A DNA stretch of 64,000 nt, taken from positions 252,005-316,004 of the forward strand of contig MQUF01000014.1 in NCBI GenBank assembly GCA_001914235.1, read 5' to 3'. The stretch's first letter is position 1; every line of letters starts with the position of its first letter. A program made the translations under genes and the position numbers. The notes below the pieces were generated by a model, which had not been told where the DNA came from, ran no database searches, and was given only the letters and a program-made list of their open reading frames with translations. Positions 1-9,569 of the stretch are shown here, piece by piece. The DNA is from Desulfobulbaceae bacterium DB1. Lineage in GTDB: Bacteria > Desulfobacterota > Desulfobulbia > Desulfobulbales > SURF-16.

Positions 1-602
1 GAGGAGGAACATCGGATCTGGCGGTGTTTGCGGAAAATTGCATTCAGCGCACCTATGTGCTCGGCATCGGCGGGCACAATCTGACCAATGATCTGTCCAT
101 CGGACTGCGGACGCCTTTAAAGGCCGCGGAAAAGTTGAAGGAAAATTACGGCTGTGCCGTTTCTTCCATGATCGATAAAGATCAGGCGATCGAAGTGCCC
201 AGTGTCGGGGGCAGGAAATCGCGCAAGCTGTCCCAACGGGTAATGGGCGAAATACTGGAGCCCCGGGTGGAGGAGATGCTCAGTCTGATCAACCACGAAC
301 TGGTCAATTCCGGCACCAAGCATATGGTGAACGCCGGGCTTGTCCTGACCGGCGGCACGGCAATGCTGACCCATATTTCCGATCTTGCTGAACAGATATT
401 CGACCTGGCGGTCCGCATCGGCTATCCGCGCAATATCGGCGGAGTGACTGATGTGGTCAACACGCCGCAATGCGCCACCGGGGTCGGTCTGGTGATATAC
501 GGCATGAAGTGCGAGAACGAAAGAGGCATCAGGGATCGTGGTACAAAGGGGATAGGCGGGCTGGCCAGAAAAATTAAAGGTCTTTTCGGAAAAATAATAT
601 AG
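1..602 (+). CDS. ftsA: cell division protein FtsA, C-terminal part (5' end outside window)
   Basis: Actin-like ATPase that anchors the FtsZ ring to the inner face of the membrane. The open frame runs from codon 3 of the window with no start, and the first residues read GGTSDLAVF, which matches the phosphate-binding loop of the second actin lobe (GGGTTDLA in relatives). A later LTGGTAML stretch is the other conserved glycine loop. The extreme C-terminus (LARKIKGLFGKII) is a short basic amphipathic helix, as expected for the FtsA membrane-targeting sequence. About 200 residues are visible, roughly half of a usual FtsA. It lies directly before ftsZ, the standard end of the division cluster. A GTG at 24 is inside the fold and is not a plausible start. 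Confidence 0.93.
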   Translation, partial: GGTSDLAVFAENCIQRTYVLGIGGHNLTNDLSIGLRTPLKAAEKLKENYGCAVSSMIDKDQAIEVPSVGGRKSRKLSQRVMGEILEPRVEEMLSLINHELVNSGTKHMVNAGLVLTGGTAMLTHISDLAEQIFDLAVRIGYPRNIGGVTDVVNTPQCATGVGLVIYGMKCENERGIRDRGTKGIGGLARKIKGLFGKII

Positions 603-688
603 AGATGTTAGTGGTTTAGTTGTATCATGGATGATGTCTCTTTTTAGGGGTGGCAATGTTGGGCGGCATAAGTGAGAAGGGGGTCGGT

Positions 689-1867
689 ATGGAGTTCAAA
701 ATGGCGGAAGAATCATCGCGGGCCAAGATTAAGGTCTTCGGCATTGGCGGCGGCGGGGGAAACGCCGTGAACACCATGGTTGAAAGCAAACTTCAGGGTG
801 TTGAATTTATTGCCGCGAATACGGATTTGCAGGCATTGGAACATTCCAAGGCGGATATCAAACTGCAGCTCGGTCCCACGGTCAGCAAAGGCCTGGGCGC
901 AGGGGCGAAACCGGAGAAAGGCCGGGAATCCGCGGAAGAGAGTCTCGATGCCATCCGCAGCTGCTTGAAAGGTTGTGACATGGTGTTCATCACCGCCGGA
1001 CTTGGCGGCGGCACCGGCACCGGCGCTGCACCCATTGTGGCCAAGATGAGCAAGGAGCTGGGCGCGCTGACCGTGGCGGTCGTAACCAAGCCCTTTGTTT
1101 TCGAGGGCAAGGCGCGGATGAAAAATGCCGAGGCCGGCTGGGAGCAGCTGAAAAAACATGTGGACACCATTATCACCATTCCCAATGACCGTATTCTTTC
1201 CCTGACCCAGAAAAACACCAAATTTCTCGACGGCATGAAAATGGCCGACAATGTGCTGGTGCAGGCGGTCAAGGGGATCACCGATCTCATCAACCTGCCC
1301 GGCTATATCAACCCTGATTTCGCCGATGTGCGCACGGTGATGAACGAAATGGGTCCGGCGCTGATGGGGGCCGGGGTAAGCGTGGGTGAAAACCGGGCGA
1401 TTGAGGCGGTCAATATGGCCATAGCCAGCCCGTTGCTGCAGGACATCAGTATTGACGGGGCCAAGGGTGTGCTGGTGAATATTTCCGCCAGGGAGGATAC
1501 CTTGACCATGGCGGAAGTGACCGAGGCCACCAGCAAGATTTATGAAGAAGTGCATGATGATGCCAACATCATCCTGGGCGTCATTTTTGATGATTCCCTG
1601 GGCGATGAGCTGCGGGTGACCGTGGTTGCCACCGGTATCCGGGTGGAAGAGGAGCTTGAACCCCTGCCGGAAAAAGTGACCCAACTGGTGAAAAAACCGG
1701 AGGTCAAACCGGTGAACGGCAAATTCTCCTTTGTCAACGAGGAAAAGCTTCCTCAGACGGTAAACGGTTTTATGTCCCAGGAGCCCAAAAAAAAATCCTA
1801 TAAGATCAACATATTCGACGAGGATGAACTGGACGAGCCGACATTCATGCGCCGCAACGAAAATTAA
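689..1867 (+). CDS. ftsZ: cell division protein FtsZ
   Basis: Tubulin-like GTPase that polymerises into the division ring. The 392-residue reading from ATG 689 has the GGGGGN loop near the N-terminus, the tubulin signature GGGTGTGAAP at residues 106-115, and the NPDFADVRTVM segment that supplies the catalytic T7 loop. The C-terminus ends in DELDEPTFMRR, the conserved peptide that binds FtsA and other tethers. I chose ATG 689 because AGAAGGGGG lies about six bases upstream and the protein then begins as family members do. ATG 656 (behind AGGGGTGG) and GTG 650 are in-frame alternatives that would add 11-13 residues. The gene follows ftsA by 86 bases. No convincing terminator follows it. Confidence 0.97.
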   Translation: MEFKMAEESSRAKIKVFGIGGGGGNAVNTMVESKLQGVEFIAANTDLQALEHSKADIKLQLGPTVSKGLGAGAKPEKGRESAEESLDAIRSCLKGCDMVFITAGLGGGTGTGAAPIVAKMSKELGALTVAVVTKPFVFEGKARMKNAEAGWEQLKKHVDTIITIPNDRILSLTQKNTKFLDGMKMADNVLVQAVKGITDLINLPGYINPDFADVRTVMNEMGPALMGAGVSVGENRAIEAVNMAIASPLLQDISIDGAKGVLVNISAREDTLTMAEVTEATSKIYEEVHDDANIILGVIFDDSLGDELRVTVVATGIRVEEELEPLPEKVTQLVKKPEVKPVNGKFSFVNEEKLPQTVNGFMSQEPKKKSYKINIFDEDELDEPTFMRRNEN

Positions 1868-1942
1868 CCGTTTTTTTGTCGGTGAAGAGATGACGTCGAA
1901 GTCTTTTCAGGTGAACACAACACACAGCTTGTAGAGATTTGC

Positions 1943-3661
1943 ATGAGAGGCTATAGCCCGTCAGTCCACGAAACCGGCACCATTCGCAAAAAGTGGACGG
2001 GAAGGCTGCCGGTCGCGCTTCTCTTTCCCAATGTTTACAGGCTGGGCATGTCGAATCTGGGCATGCAGCTTGTCTACCGTCTTGTCAATGAGCATCCCGC
2101 CATTGTCTGCGAACGGATCTTTCTGCCGGAGGGAGCAGCTGCTCCCCGGTCAATCGAATCTTCCCGTCCCGTATCCGATTTTCCCGTTATTCTCTGCGCA
2201 CTCAGTTTTGAGCAGGATTATGTCAATCTCATCCGGCTGCTTGTCAAAGGCGGCATTGCACCGTTGGCTGCGGCTCGGGACAGCGCGGGCGGAATTGAAC
2301 CGGGAAATCCGCTGGTTATTGCCGGTGGTGTCGCAACCTTCATCAACCCCGAACCCCTGGCCCCCTTTATCGATATGTTTGTGCTCGGCGAGGCCGAACC
2401 GGTGCTGGGCGCGGTGCTGGAAAGGCTGCTTGTCGCTCGGGACAAAGGTTTTGCCGGTCGGGAAGAGTTGCTTGTTGATATGGCGAAAAATGTCGGGAAC
2501 TGTTACGTCCCGCGTTTCTATGAGATGATTTCCGGCAATGACGGGCGACTCGCCTCAATTTCCGTTCGGCATAATGTCCCGTTTCCGGTGCGCAAGGCCA
2601 CGTTATCGGATTGCGGAACAGCAGGGCACTCCCAGTTGCTGACGCCGGACACGGAATTTTCCGATCTTTTTCTCATTGAACTGGGACGCGGCTGCAGCCG
2701 GGGCTGCCGTTTTTGCGCCGCGGGATTTGTTTACCGTCCGCCGAGGCTGTGGGATGTCGAGGCCATAACCGCGGCCCTGGCTGAAAAAGGCGATGAGGTA
2801 CAGAGGGTCGGACTGCTCGGCATGGAAATGGCCCGGCCGCATGAGCTGGCCCGACTTGCCGAGACATTGATCGGTTCCTCCTGTTCTCTTTCCTTTTCCT
2901 CGCTGCGAGCGGACGCCCTGGGCCCGGAACTTGTTTCACTGTTGCGGGCAAGCGGTTTGAAAACAGCGGCCATCGCCCCGGACGGCGGCTCGGAACGGCT
3001 GCGGCGGGTTATCAACAAAGGGCTTGCCGAGGAAGACGTGCTCCGTGCCGCCGAGCTTTTGGTGGGGGCGGGGGTGACCAATTTAAAGCTTTATTTTATG
3101 GTGGGTCTGCCCACGGAAACGGATGAGGATCTCGAAGAGCTTGTTGATTTCACCTTCAGGATCCGCGAGCGAATCGGCGGGGTGGGCAGGGCGAGGGGGC
3201 TGCTTGCCGCCCTGACGGTGAGTCTCAACTGTTTTGTGCCCAAGGCCTGGACCCCTTTTCAATACGCACAATTTGCCGGTGTTCCCGCATTGAAGAAAAA
3301 AATTCAGTACCTGCGCGGCCGTTTCTCGGGTCAGTCAAATCTCCATTTGAATGTCGACAAGCCGGACAACGCTTTTTTTCAGGCGGTGCTGGCTCGTGGT
3401 GACAGAAGGGTGGGAGGCTTGCTCCTGCATTTGGCTGCGTCGGAGAAAAACTGGCGCCAACTTTTCCGGCTGCATGGTGTTGACGCGGAGGAGTATACCC
3501 GGTCCCGGCAGCGCGATGAGGTTTTTCCGTGGGACGTGGTTGATCACGGGGTCAGGCGGGACTACCTGTGGGCTGAATATCAAAGGGCGCTCGTTGCAAA
3601 AAAGACGGCTGCCTGTGATACCGTCAAATGCAGACGTTGCGGAGTGTGTCATGGTAAATAA
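1943..3661 (+). CDS. B12-binding-domain radical SAM protein
   Basis: A 572-residue radical SAM enzyme. The N-terminal ~200 residues resemble the cobalamin-binding-type domain of these fusions (VALLFPNVYRLGMSNLGMQ, then an FLPEG strand-loop). The radical SAM core carries the CxxxCxxC cluster motif at C251, C255 and C258 (RGCSRGCRFC), followed by a glycine-rich SAM region. The C-terminus has an extra small cysteine cluster (CRRCGVC) that could bind metal. This is the general family annotated near TIGR03960/YgiQ-like proteins; the substrate is unknown and I do not assign one. It begins 75 bases after ftsZ, and its stop overlaps the start of the next gene (kinase ATG 3651), implying translational coupling. 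Confidence 0.85.
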   Translation: MRGYSPSVHETGTIRKKWTGRLPVALLFPNVYRLGMSNLGMQLVYRLVNEHPAIVCERIFLPEGAAAPRSIESSRPVSDFPVILCALSFEQDYVNLIRLLVKGGIAPLAAARDSAGGIEPGNPLVIAGGVATFINPEPLAPFIDMFVLGEAEPVLGAVLERLLVARDKGFAGREELLVDMAKNVGNCYVPRFYEMISGNDGRLASISVRHNVPFPVRKATLSDCGTAGHSQLLTPDTEFSDLFLIELGRGCSRGCRFCAAGFVYRPPRLWDVEAITAALAEKGDEVQRVGLLGMEMARPHELARLAETLIGSSCSLSFSSLRADALGPELVSLLRASGLKTAAIAPDGGSERLRRVINKGLAEEDVLRAAELLVGAGVTNLKLYFMVGLPTETDEDLEELVDFTFRIRERIGGVGRARGLLAALTVSLNCFVPKAWTPFQYAQFAGVPALKKKIQYLRGRFSGQSNLHLNVDKPDNAFFQAVLARGDRRVGGLLLHLAASEKNWRQLFRLHGVDAEEYTRSRQRDEVFPWDVVDHGVRRDYLWAEYQRALVAKKTAACDTVKCRRCGVCHGK

Positions 3662-5078
3662 TACGGACGGCGACATGGTCAACCTGAAGCCGTTCCGGCT
3701 GGTGAAGTTTTTCTCCTTTACCAGTCTGGGGGTGATTCTTGTCACCTCGTTGGTGCTTTCTTTTGTTATTTCAAATTATGCCAAAAATGTTCTGCTTGAG
3801 CGCAGTAAGGCATATACCATGGTTTTGGCGGAAAATATCGGGCATCAGGTTTTTCAGCAGTTTGTGCTGCCCCTTGCCTTGCAGAACCGTCAGATCGCCG
3901 TGGAAGATCCCCGGCAGTTTCAACAGCTCGACCGGGTGGTCCGCAGTGCCACCCATGGGATGAACATTCATTCCGTCACCATTTTTTCCAAAAAGGAAAA
4001 TCAGATTTCCTACAGCACCATCAGCGAACTTGTCGGCAAGAAAGGTGTCGGCCAGCAGGAGTACCAGCGGGCACTCAATGGGGAAAGCATCTCGGCGCTC
4101 AAAATAAAAGGCCCTCTTTTTAATTTCCTGTGGGGGTCGGACAAAACCGCATGCCAGTTGCGAACCTTTATTCCCCTGCGGAAGGAAAAACCGTTCAGCC
4201 CCACCAGGGATGTCATGGGGGTCATCGAGATCGTTCAAGACCTGACCGATGAGGTCGAGGATCTGATCCAGTTGCAGTTGACGATTATTTTGACTTCTTT
4301 TGTTATCATGGGCGGACTCTTTCTGGCCCTGCGTTTTATCGTTGCCAGGGCTGATCGTATCATCGAGGCCAGGGCCGACGAGCGAAGCAGGCTGGAAGTC
4401 AAGCTGAATCATGCGGAACGGTTGGCGTCGCTTGGCAAGATGGTGGCATCGGTTTCCCATGAGATAAAAAATCCACTGGGCATTATCAGGAGCACGGCGG
4501 AGATCCTGGGGAAAAGGCTCGGCAAAATAGCGCCGGAAAACGGACATCTGGCGGATATCATTGTTCAGGAAACAAGTCGGCTGGATCGCATTGTCCGTGA
4601 ATTTTTGGACTTCGCCCGTCCCCAGCAGCCCCTTTTAAAGGAAATGAACATCAACGAGGTGCTGCTCAGGGTGTTGGATTTCATGGCGCAGGAGTTCCGG
4701 AGTCTGGATATTGAGGTCCAGGCGAATTACGGGGAGGATCTGCCGAAAATTCAGGGAGACTTTGATCTGCTGTACCAGGCGTTTCTCAATATCCTGGTCA
4801 ACGCGGTCCAGGCAATGGAGGAAGGGGGGGCGATATTTATCACCAGCTGCCTGGCCCCTGAGAAGAAAAGAGTCGTGGTAACAGTCGCCGACACGGGATC
4901 GGGCATGTCCGCCGAGATGATTGCCCAGATTTTCACTCCGTTTTATACGAAGAAAAACAGGGGGACCGGTTTAGGGCTCGCCATTGTTAAAAATATCATT
5001 GACGGCCATCATGGGAAAATTTCCGTGGTGAGCGAGGAGGGGCAGGGAACGGAATTCGTCATTGAATTTCCCTTCTGA
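3651..5078 (+). CDS. membrane sensor histidine kinase
   Basis: Two-component sensor kinase of 475 residues. A first membrane helix lies at about residues 20-42 and a second at about 205-230. They bracket an extracytoplasmic sensor region of about 160 residues. A short linker leads to the HisKA dimerisation helix with the phospho-acceptor His at residue 270 (VSHEIKNPLG) and a complete HATPase_c domain (N box, DTGSGM, FTPFYTKKNRGTGLGL). The domain pattern resembles ZraS/AtoS/NtrB-type kinases. I see no PAS domain and no adjacent response regulator, so its partner is unknown. The start overlaps the radical SAM stop by 11 bases and has GGAGTG just upstream; ATG 3675 is an alternative. The longer frame beginning at 3351 lies inside the preceding gene and is rejected. 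Confidence 0.9.
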   Translation: MVNNTDGDMVNLKPFRLVKFFSFTSLGVILVTSLVLSFVISNYAKNVLLERSKAYTMVLAENIGHQVFQQFVLPLALQNRQIAVEDPRQFQQLDRVVRSATHGMNIHSVTIFSKKENQISYSTISELVGKKGVGQQEYQRALNGESISALKIKGPLFNFLWGSDKTACQLRTFIPLRKEKPFSPTRDVMGVIEIVQDLTDEVEDLIQLQLTIILTSFVIMGGLFLALRFIVARADRIIEARADERSRLEVKLNHAERLASLGKMVASVSHEIKNPLGIIRSTAEILGKRLGKIAPENGHLADIIVQETSRLDRIVREFLDFARPQQPLLKEMNINEVLLRVLDFMAQEFRSLDIEVQANYGEDLPKIQGDFDLLYQAFLNILVNAVQAMEEGGAIFITSCLAPEKKRVVVTVADTGSGMSAEMIAQIFTPFYTKKNRGTGLGLAIVKNIIDGHHGKISVVSEEGQGTEFVIEFPF

Positions 5079-5159
5079 GTTGTTTCAGCCGGGAGCATGT
5101 GGTACCTTTTTGAACATTCAATGTCCGCTGGTCGTCATCTTAAAACAAAAGGAGGAGAA

Positions 5160-7550
5160 ATGCTTGCCAGGGACCTGGCCCAATTCATCAGTCAAAACAG
5201 AGAAACTGTAGCCGCGCTTTTTGACCGTTATCGCAAAAGCGGCAAAACCCTTTTCCTTCATTCCGATTTGTGGGACGAATGCAAAGTTTTTTGTCGGGAG
5301 TATTGTGCCGGCGAATACCTTGATTCCCCTCTGGCGGAAATGATTTCCAAGACCCAGGAGGCCACCGTGGTCCACCCGTGGTTTTGTTTTGAGGTGCGGC
5401 CCCGTGTCGCCCATTGGCAATATTTCCGTTTCCATCTTGAAACCCTGGACGTAAACGAGATCACCATCGCAGAATTTCTCCGCGTCAAGGAGAGTGTTGT
5501 CGGCTGTCACAGCGGAGACTGGCAGCTGGAAATCGATCTGGGGCCATTTGAGCGGAATTTCCCGAAAATGAGCCAGACACGCTCCATCGGCCGCGGCGTT
5601 GAGTACCTGAATCGGCGATTAAGCGGCAGGCTTTCGCATGATCTGACCAGGGGGGATGAGCTGATTTTGTCCTTTCTGCGGGTGCACAGCCACCAGGGCG
5701 TTCCCTTCATGATCAGCAATCAGATAAACAGTGTCGAATCCCTGCAGAATTCTCTTCGACTGGCCATGGAGCATCTTGAAAAATTCGGTGAAGAGACGCC
5801 ATGGTCCGAACTCGCTGGTTTTTTAGGTAAAATAGGCTTTGAACCGGGCTGGGGAAGAACGGGAAAACGAATTGCCGAAAATTTCAGTCTGCTGGCCGAC
5901 ATACTGGAAGCACCGGATTATCGGGCCATTGAAAAATTCTTCAGCCGCATTCCCATGATTTTCAATATCGTTATTCTCTCGCCCCACGGCTATTTCGGGC
6001 AGGAAAACGTGTTGGGCCTGCCGGATACCGGCGGACAAGTGGTCTATATCCTCGATCAGGTCAGGGCTCTGGAGAAGGAGATGCGCCGACGGATCCATGA
6101 GCAGGGACTTGATGTGATTCCCCGCATTCTCATTGTTACCCGATTGATTCCCGAGGCGGGTGAAACCACCTGTGATCAGCGGGTGGAAAAGGTTTTTGGC
6201 ACGGAAAACGTGCACATTCTTCGCGTTCCTTTCCGCAGCGCGACAGGCCAAGTGATTCCGCACTGGATTTCCCGTTTTGAAATCTGGCCGTTTCTCGAAC
6301 GCTTTGCCGCTGATGTGAAGGAAGAAATAATATCGGAGCTCGGTTGTCGTCCTGATCTGATTATCGGCAACTATTCGGACGGCAATCTGGTGGCCTATCT
6401 TCTTTCTCATGCCCTGGGGGTCACCCAGTGTAATATCGCCCATGCCTTGGAGAAGACCAAATATCTCTTTTCAGCTCTCTACTGGCGGGACATGGAGGAA
6501 AAATATCATTTTTCCTGTCAGTTTACCGCCGACCTCATTGCCATGAATGCGGCTGACTTCATCATAACCAGCACCTATCAGGAAATAGCCGGAAGTGAAG
6601 CGATCGTAGGCCAGTATGAAAGTTATGCCACCTTTACCATGCCCGGCCTCTATCGGGTGATTGACGGTATTGATGTTTTTGATCCCAAGTTCAACATCGT
6701 TTCGCCCGGCGCGGATGAGGATGTCTATTTTCCCTATTTTGATGAAGAGCGACGCCATGGCCACCTGCATGATGAGATCAGTGAGCTTTTGTTTGGAGGG
6801 GCGGACAGACCGGATGGGCGGGGCATGCTGGCGGACCCGGAAAAGCCGTTACTGTTCACCATGGCCCGACTGGATAAAATCAAAAATCTGACCGGACTTG
6901 TTGCGTGGTATGGCGAAAGTGAGCGGCTGCGCAGCCAGGCAAATCTGCTGGTGGTCGGTGGGGCAATAGATCCCGCCCTGTCATCCGACCATGAAGAGCA
7001 GGCGCAGATCCGATTGATGCACGATCTTTTTGACCGGTATGGTCTTGACAATCAGGTGCGCTGGCTCGGGGTGCGTCTGGAAAAGAACCTGTCCGGCGAA
7101 ATTTACCGCTATATCGCCGATCGCCGCGGTGCATTTGTGCAGCCTGCTTTTTTCGAGGCCTTCGGGTTGACGGTGATCGAGTCCATGGCCTCGGGGCTGC
7201 CCACCTTTGCCACTCGATATGGCGGGCCGCTGGAAATTATCGAAAACGGGGTCTCCGGGTTTCATATCGATCCGAACCATGGCGAACGGGCGGCGGAAAT
7301 CATTGCCGAATTTTTTGAACAATGCGAAACCGATGAGGCATATTGGCATGCCCTCTCCCAGGGAGCGATAAACCGGGTGCAGGCGAAATATACCTGGGCG
7401 CGTTATGCAAACCGGCTGGTGTCGCTCTCCTGTATCTACGGGTTCTGGAAGTTCGCCACCAATCTGGAGCGGCAGGAAACCGGAAGATATCTTGAAATGT
7501 TTTATAACCTGCAATTCAAAAGGCAGGCGGCGACCCTCGGCGTCCCCTAA
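5160..7550 (+). CDS. susA: sucrose synthase
   Basis: Family GT4 enzyme catalysing the reversible reaction sucrose + NDP = fructose + NDP-glucose in the cytoplasm. The 796-residue length matches bacterial and plant sucrose synthases (about 790-815). The N-terminal ~265 residues are the SuSy-specific regulatory region. The GT-B catalytic half starts at about residue 270 with [20 protein letters not shown], the fructose-side glycine loop. It contains AHALEKTKY and the EAFGLTVIE retaining-GT acidic motif near residue 666. ATG 5160 is preferred because GGAGGAGA lies immediately upstream; the in-frame start at 5097 lacks such a site. Sucrose-phosphate synthase and fructokinase lie on the opposite strand 5.5 kb away. 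Homology to sucrose synthase is clear; physiological direction is inference. Confidence 0.95.
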   Translation: MLARDLAQFISQNRETVAALFDRYRKSGKTLFLHSDLWDECKVFCREYCAGEYLDSPLAEMISKTQEATVVHPWFCFEVRPRVAHWQYFRFHLETLDVNEITIAEFLRVKESVVGCHSGDWQLEIDLGPFERNFPKMSQTRSIGRGVEYLNRRLSGRLSHDLTRGDELILSFLRVHSHQGVPFMISNQINSVESLQNSLRLAMEHLEKFGEETPWSELAGFLGKIGFEPGWGRTGKRIAENFSLLADILEAPDYRAIEKFFSRIPMIFNIVILSPHGYFGQENVLGLPDTGGQVVYILDQVRALEKEMRRRIHEQGLDVIPRILIVTRLIPEAGETTCDQRVEKVFGTENVHILRVPFRSATGQVIPHWISRFEIWPFLERFAADVKEEIISELGCRPDLIIGNYSDGNLVAYLLSHALGVTQCNIAHALEKTKYLFSALYWRDMEEKYHFSCQFTADLIAMNAADFIITSTYQEIAGSEAIVGQYESYATFTMPGLYRVIDGIDVFDPKFNIVSPGADEDVYFPYFDEERRHGHLHDEISELLFGGADRPDGRGMLADPEKPLLFTMARLDKIKNLTGLVAWYGESERLRSQANLLVVGGAIDPALSSDHEEQAQIRLMHDLFDRYGLDNQVRWLGVRLEKNLSGEIYRYIADRRGAFVQPAFFEAFGLTVIESMASGLPTFATRYGGPLEIIENGVSGFHIDPNHGERAAEIIAEFFEQCETDEAYWHALSQGAINRVQAKYTWARYANRLVSLSCIYGFWKFATNLERQETGRYLEMFYNLQFKRQAATLGVP

Positions 7551-7580
7551 AACACTTCCTGCGTCTCATTGAAAGGCAAA

Positions 7581-7643
7581 GAGAACACACTGATCCCGGA
7601 TATGGAAATCTTCCGGGCGACTGCTTTTGCTCAGAGTGTTCTC
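7581..7643. terminator. inverted repeat between convergent susA and hesB-like genes
   Basis: Arms GAGAACACACTGA (7581-7593) and TCAGAGTGTTCTC (7631-7643) pair with one mismatch. They enclose a second hairpin made of CCCGGA and TTCCGGG. No long T tract follows on either strand, so termination is an inference from position between two convergent genes. Confidence 0.4.
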
Positions 7644-7672
7644 CAGTGCCGTGGGAAAGGAAAGGGTTTTGT

Positions 7673-8035
7673 TTAGCAGCCACAACTCTTGCTCGAACAG
7701 GTGCCTTCGCAACTTCCGCCGGAATGGGGAAGGGGTCGTTCGGAGGAAAGGGAAAAGCCACCGCCGGCACCTGTCCCGCAACCGCATCCGGAACGGGAAG
7801 GCTCAATGAAGTCGATTTTGACCTTTCCGCACATGTCGGTCAGGTCGCTGCGGATGAGAATTCGCAGCGAGCCTATTTCCGTGACACTGTCGCCTTCCTT
7901 CTGCTCGTCCAGAGAAAGCCCCAGTGATGGTCCGGAACAACCGTTCATGGCAAAAACGCGCACCGCTGAATCAATGTTGTTTTCTGTCAGGTATTGTTTT
8001 ATCTTTTTTTCTGCAACAGCTGTCAGTTCGATCAT
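7673..8035 (-). CDS. HesB/IscA-like protein with Cys/Gly-rich tail
   Basis: Small A-type iron-sulfur carrier-like protein of 120 residues. The N-terminal 80 residues follow the HesB/IscA fold, with the first conserved cysteine at C33 in NGCSGPSLGLSLDE. The canonical C-terminal CxC pair appears as C84/C86 (SGCGCG), and there is an additional C69. Beyond the usual end there is a Gly/Ser-rich tail with four more cysteines (C109, C113, C118, C120). A similar HesB-like family in anaerobes includes selenoproteins with a C-terminal Cys/Sec tail; here all positions are cysteine and the gene ends in TAA. ATG 8035 is chosen because GGAG precedes it; the longer frame to 8125 crosses a terminator hairpin. 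It is the last gene of the minus-strand redox cassette. Function in cluster assembly is inferred. Confidence 0.8.
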   Translation of the reverse strand: MIELTAVAEKKIKQYLTENNIDSAVRVFAMNGCSGPSLGLSLDEQKEGDSVTEIGSLRILIRSDLTDMCGKVKIDFIEPSRSGCGCGTGAGGGFSLSSERPLPHSGGSCEGTCSSKSCGC

Positions 8036-8060
8036 GTTTTCTCCTTGGTAGGTAAAAATA

Positions 8061-8122
8061 GAAAAGAAAAGGCCGGACATGCGGAGCGGCGACATTGCAA
8101 CGTACAACCCATGTCCGACCTT
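8061..8122 (-). terminator. intrinsic terminator after the split-Soret-type cytochrome gene
   Basis: On the minus strand AAGGTCGGACATG and CATGTCCGGCCTT form a 13-bp stem with one G:T pair. It is followed by a T-rich run (the complement of GAAAAGAAAA at 8061-8070). It sits between the cytochrome stop and the hesB-like start, so read-through into the latter may be reduced. Confidence 0.7.
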
Positions 8123-8131
8123 CATCCCTGG

Positions 8132-8899
8132 TTATATTTCCTTGGGCTCGGGGACGTCATTGCCATGACATTCCGTGCAGTTGTTCTGGGCGGTAATGCC
8201 GTATTCCGCTGATTGCGAACCGTGTTCCGCTTCGTACGTTCCGTCCGCCCATTTGTTGAGCAGAACCACGGTGTGATATGCAACATCCGCCGCAACCCGG
8301 GCGCAGCGGTCTTTTCGTTCCGGACTCTTGAGGGACACCCCTTCTTTCTTCATCCATTTTCCAACTGACACATGGCAAAGCGGCGAGTCGCTGATATTGG
8401 TGCTTTTGAAGGTGGCCTTGGGATTTGCCGGTTTGTATATCGGCAGTTCGGTGTCGCCATACCAGGCGATGACATCGTTTAAAATTGCTTCGCCTTCCTT
8501 GCCGGCGGCGAAACTGGTGACAATTCCCGCGCCGTTCAGGGTGCCGCAGAGAGTGCCCCAGCCAACCGCGCCGCCGTGGCCCCAGATAAAAGCCTCGGCC
8601 GGCAGATGCTGGTAAGCGCCGCCGACTTTTTCTCGAAGCTGGTCGACGATGGCGGCGGTAACCGCGTAACAGCAGTAATGCTTGTACCAGTTTTCATAGG
8701 CCAGATCGGCCGTTTTCCGAGGGTCAAGTTTGACATATCCCCAAGGAGTCTGCTTCGGCGCATCAGCGGCGCCGGCTCTGTTGAGCAACCCGCCACCGGC
8801 TGAGAGAAGAGCGGCGCCGACCGCGATTTTCCCGGTTTCAGCCAAAAGATTTCTCCGGCTCACATTGACTTCATTTGACTGATTGTTTTCTTTCTTCAT
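8132..8899 (-). CDS. Tat-exported split-Soret-type cytochrome c (C_GCxxG_C_C family)
   Basis: A 255-residue precursor with a twin-arginine leader (SRRNLLAET, R15-R16, then a hydrophobic alanine-rich stretch ending near AGAADAP). It is predicted to be exported folded to the periplasm. The mature part has the cysteine pattern of the C_GCxxG_C_C redox family (YCCYAV, WGTLCGTLNGAG, SPLCHVSV, DRCARVAADVA) and one canonical haem c site, C241-T-E-C244-H245, near the C-terminus. Length and layout resemble split-Soret cytochrome c of Desulfovibrio, in which haems are packed at the dimer interface; I see only one CxxCH here. GGAG lies eight bases before ATG 8899. It is encoded 73 bases downstream of mvhD, which suggests an electron-transfer link although HdrA/MvhD are expected to be cytoplasmic. 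Confidence 0.8.
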   Translation of the reverse strand: MKKENNQSNEVNVSRRNLLAETGKIAVGAALLSAGGGLLNRAGAADAPKQTPWGYVKLDPRKTADLAYENWYKHYCCYAVTAAIVDQLREKVGGAYQHLPAEAFIWGHGGAVGWGTLCGTLNGAGIVTSFAAGKEGEAILNDVIAWYGDTELPIYKPANPKATFKSTNISDSPLCHVSVGKWMKKEGVSLKSPERKDRCARVAADVAYHTVVLLNKWADGTYEAEHGSQSAEYGITAQNNCTECHGNDVPEPKEI

Positions 8900-8972
8900 T
8901 TCATGATCTCCTGTGACAGGTTAACGGTTTCTCCCGCATCATGGGCGGAAGGGCTTGAAGCAGATGCGTTTT

Positions 8973-9569
8973 TCATGTCGGTTCAGTCAGCGCCTTGCCG
9001 CAGGCATTCCGCACCAGAGCGGCGACGTTGTTACGGGAAAAATTGCGTGATTTCATCATTTCTTTCGATGCATTGATAAGTCCGGTGCGGATTTTACGGC
9101 CACGGGCCGCCTCTGCCGCTTGTTTCAATTGCTGCCGCAAGGAGTTCCGGGCCTTGCCTTCAGCCCTGCCCAGGGGGCCGAGTTCGGCAACCCTTCCGGT
9201 AAAGGAGGTGATGATCTTGACAAAATTTGGGCCCTCCGCGGCGGATGCCCAGTCGATGAGGAATCGCTCCGGGGCAATGTCCAGCCGGGCAAGCAGCTCA
9301 TGCACCAGGGCGGCTGACACCAGGGCGTGATAATTGCCGTCCTGGTAATGGCATTCGCCAGGGTGACAGCCGCCGACAAAAATACCGTCAGCGCCATTGG
9401 CCAGGCCCTCCAGGGGAAAGCAAGGGTCGAGCCGACCCGTGCACATGATGCGGATGATTCGTAGATTGGGGGGATACTGGTAGCGGCCCACCCCTGCCGA
9501 ATCAGCGGCGGTGTAGCAGCACCAGTTGCACAAAAAACCGAGGATGTGGGGGCGATATTCATTGCTCAT
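8973..9569 (-). CDS. mvhD: MvhD-type [2Fe-2S] electron-transfer subunit (hydrogenase iron-sulfur subunit family)
   Basis: Small iron-sulfur protein that in methanogens passes electrons from hydrogenase or formate dehydrogenase to HdrA. In sulfate reducers it accompanies many HdrA proteins. The 198-residue reading carries the family cysteines C14, C17, C18, C43, C50, C68 and C73 (LCNWCCYTAADSAG and GGCHPGECHYQDGN). ATG 9569 overlaps the hdrA stop as ATGA, so the two are translationally coupled and probably form one complex. The frame extends upstream to 9689, but that part lies inside hdrA and does not resemble the family. No hydrogenase or formate dehydrogenase gene is nearby, so the electron donor is unknown. 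The same domain is fused into the C-terminus of QmoB elsewhere in this window. Confidence 0.9.
   Translation of the reverse strand: MSNEYRPHILGFLCNWCCYTAADSAGVGRYQYPPNLRIIRIMCTGRLDPCFPLEGLANGADGIFVGGCHPGECHYQDGNYHALVSAALVHELLARLDIAPERFLIDWASAAEGPNFVKIITSFTGRVAELGPLGRAEGKARNSLRQQLKQAAEAARGRKIRTGLINASKEMMKSRNFSRNNVAALVRNACGKALTEPT

Noticed and set aside
3351-3650. Upstream extension of the histidine kinase frame
   Set aside because: Lies wholly inside the radical SAM gene in another frame; membrane helix and good start are at 3651.
7646-7927. Plus-strand frames opposite the hesB-like gene
   Set aside because: Complement of a gene with clear HesB motifs; no homology.
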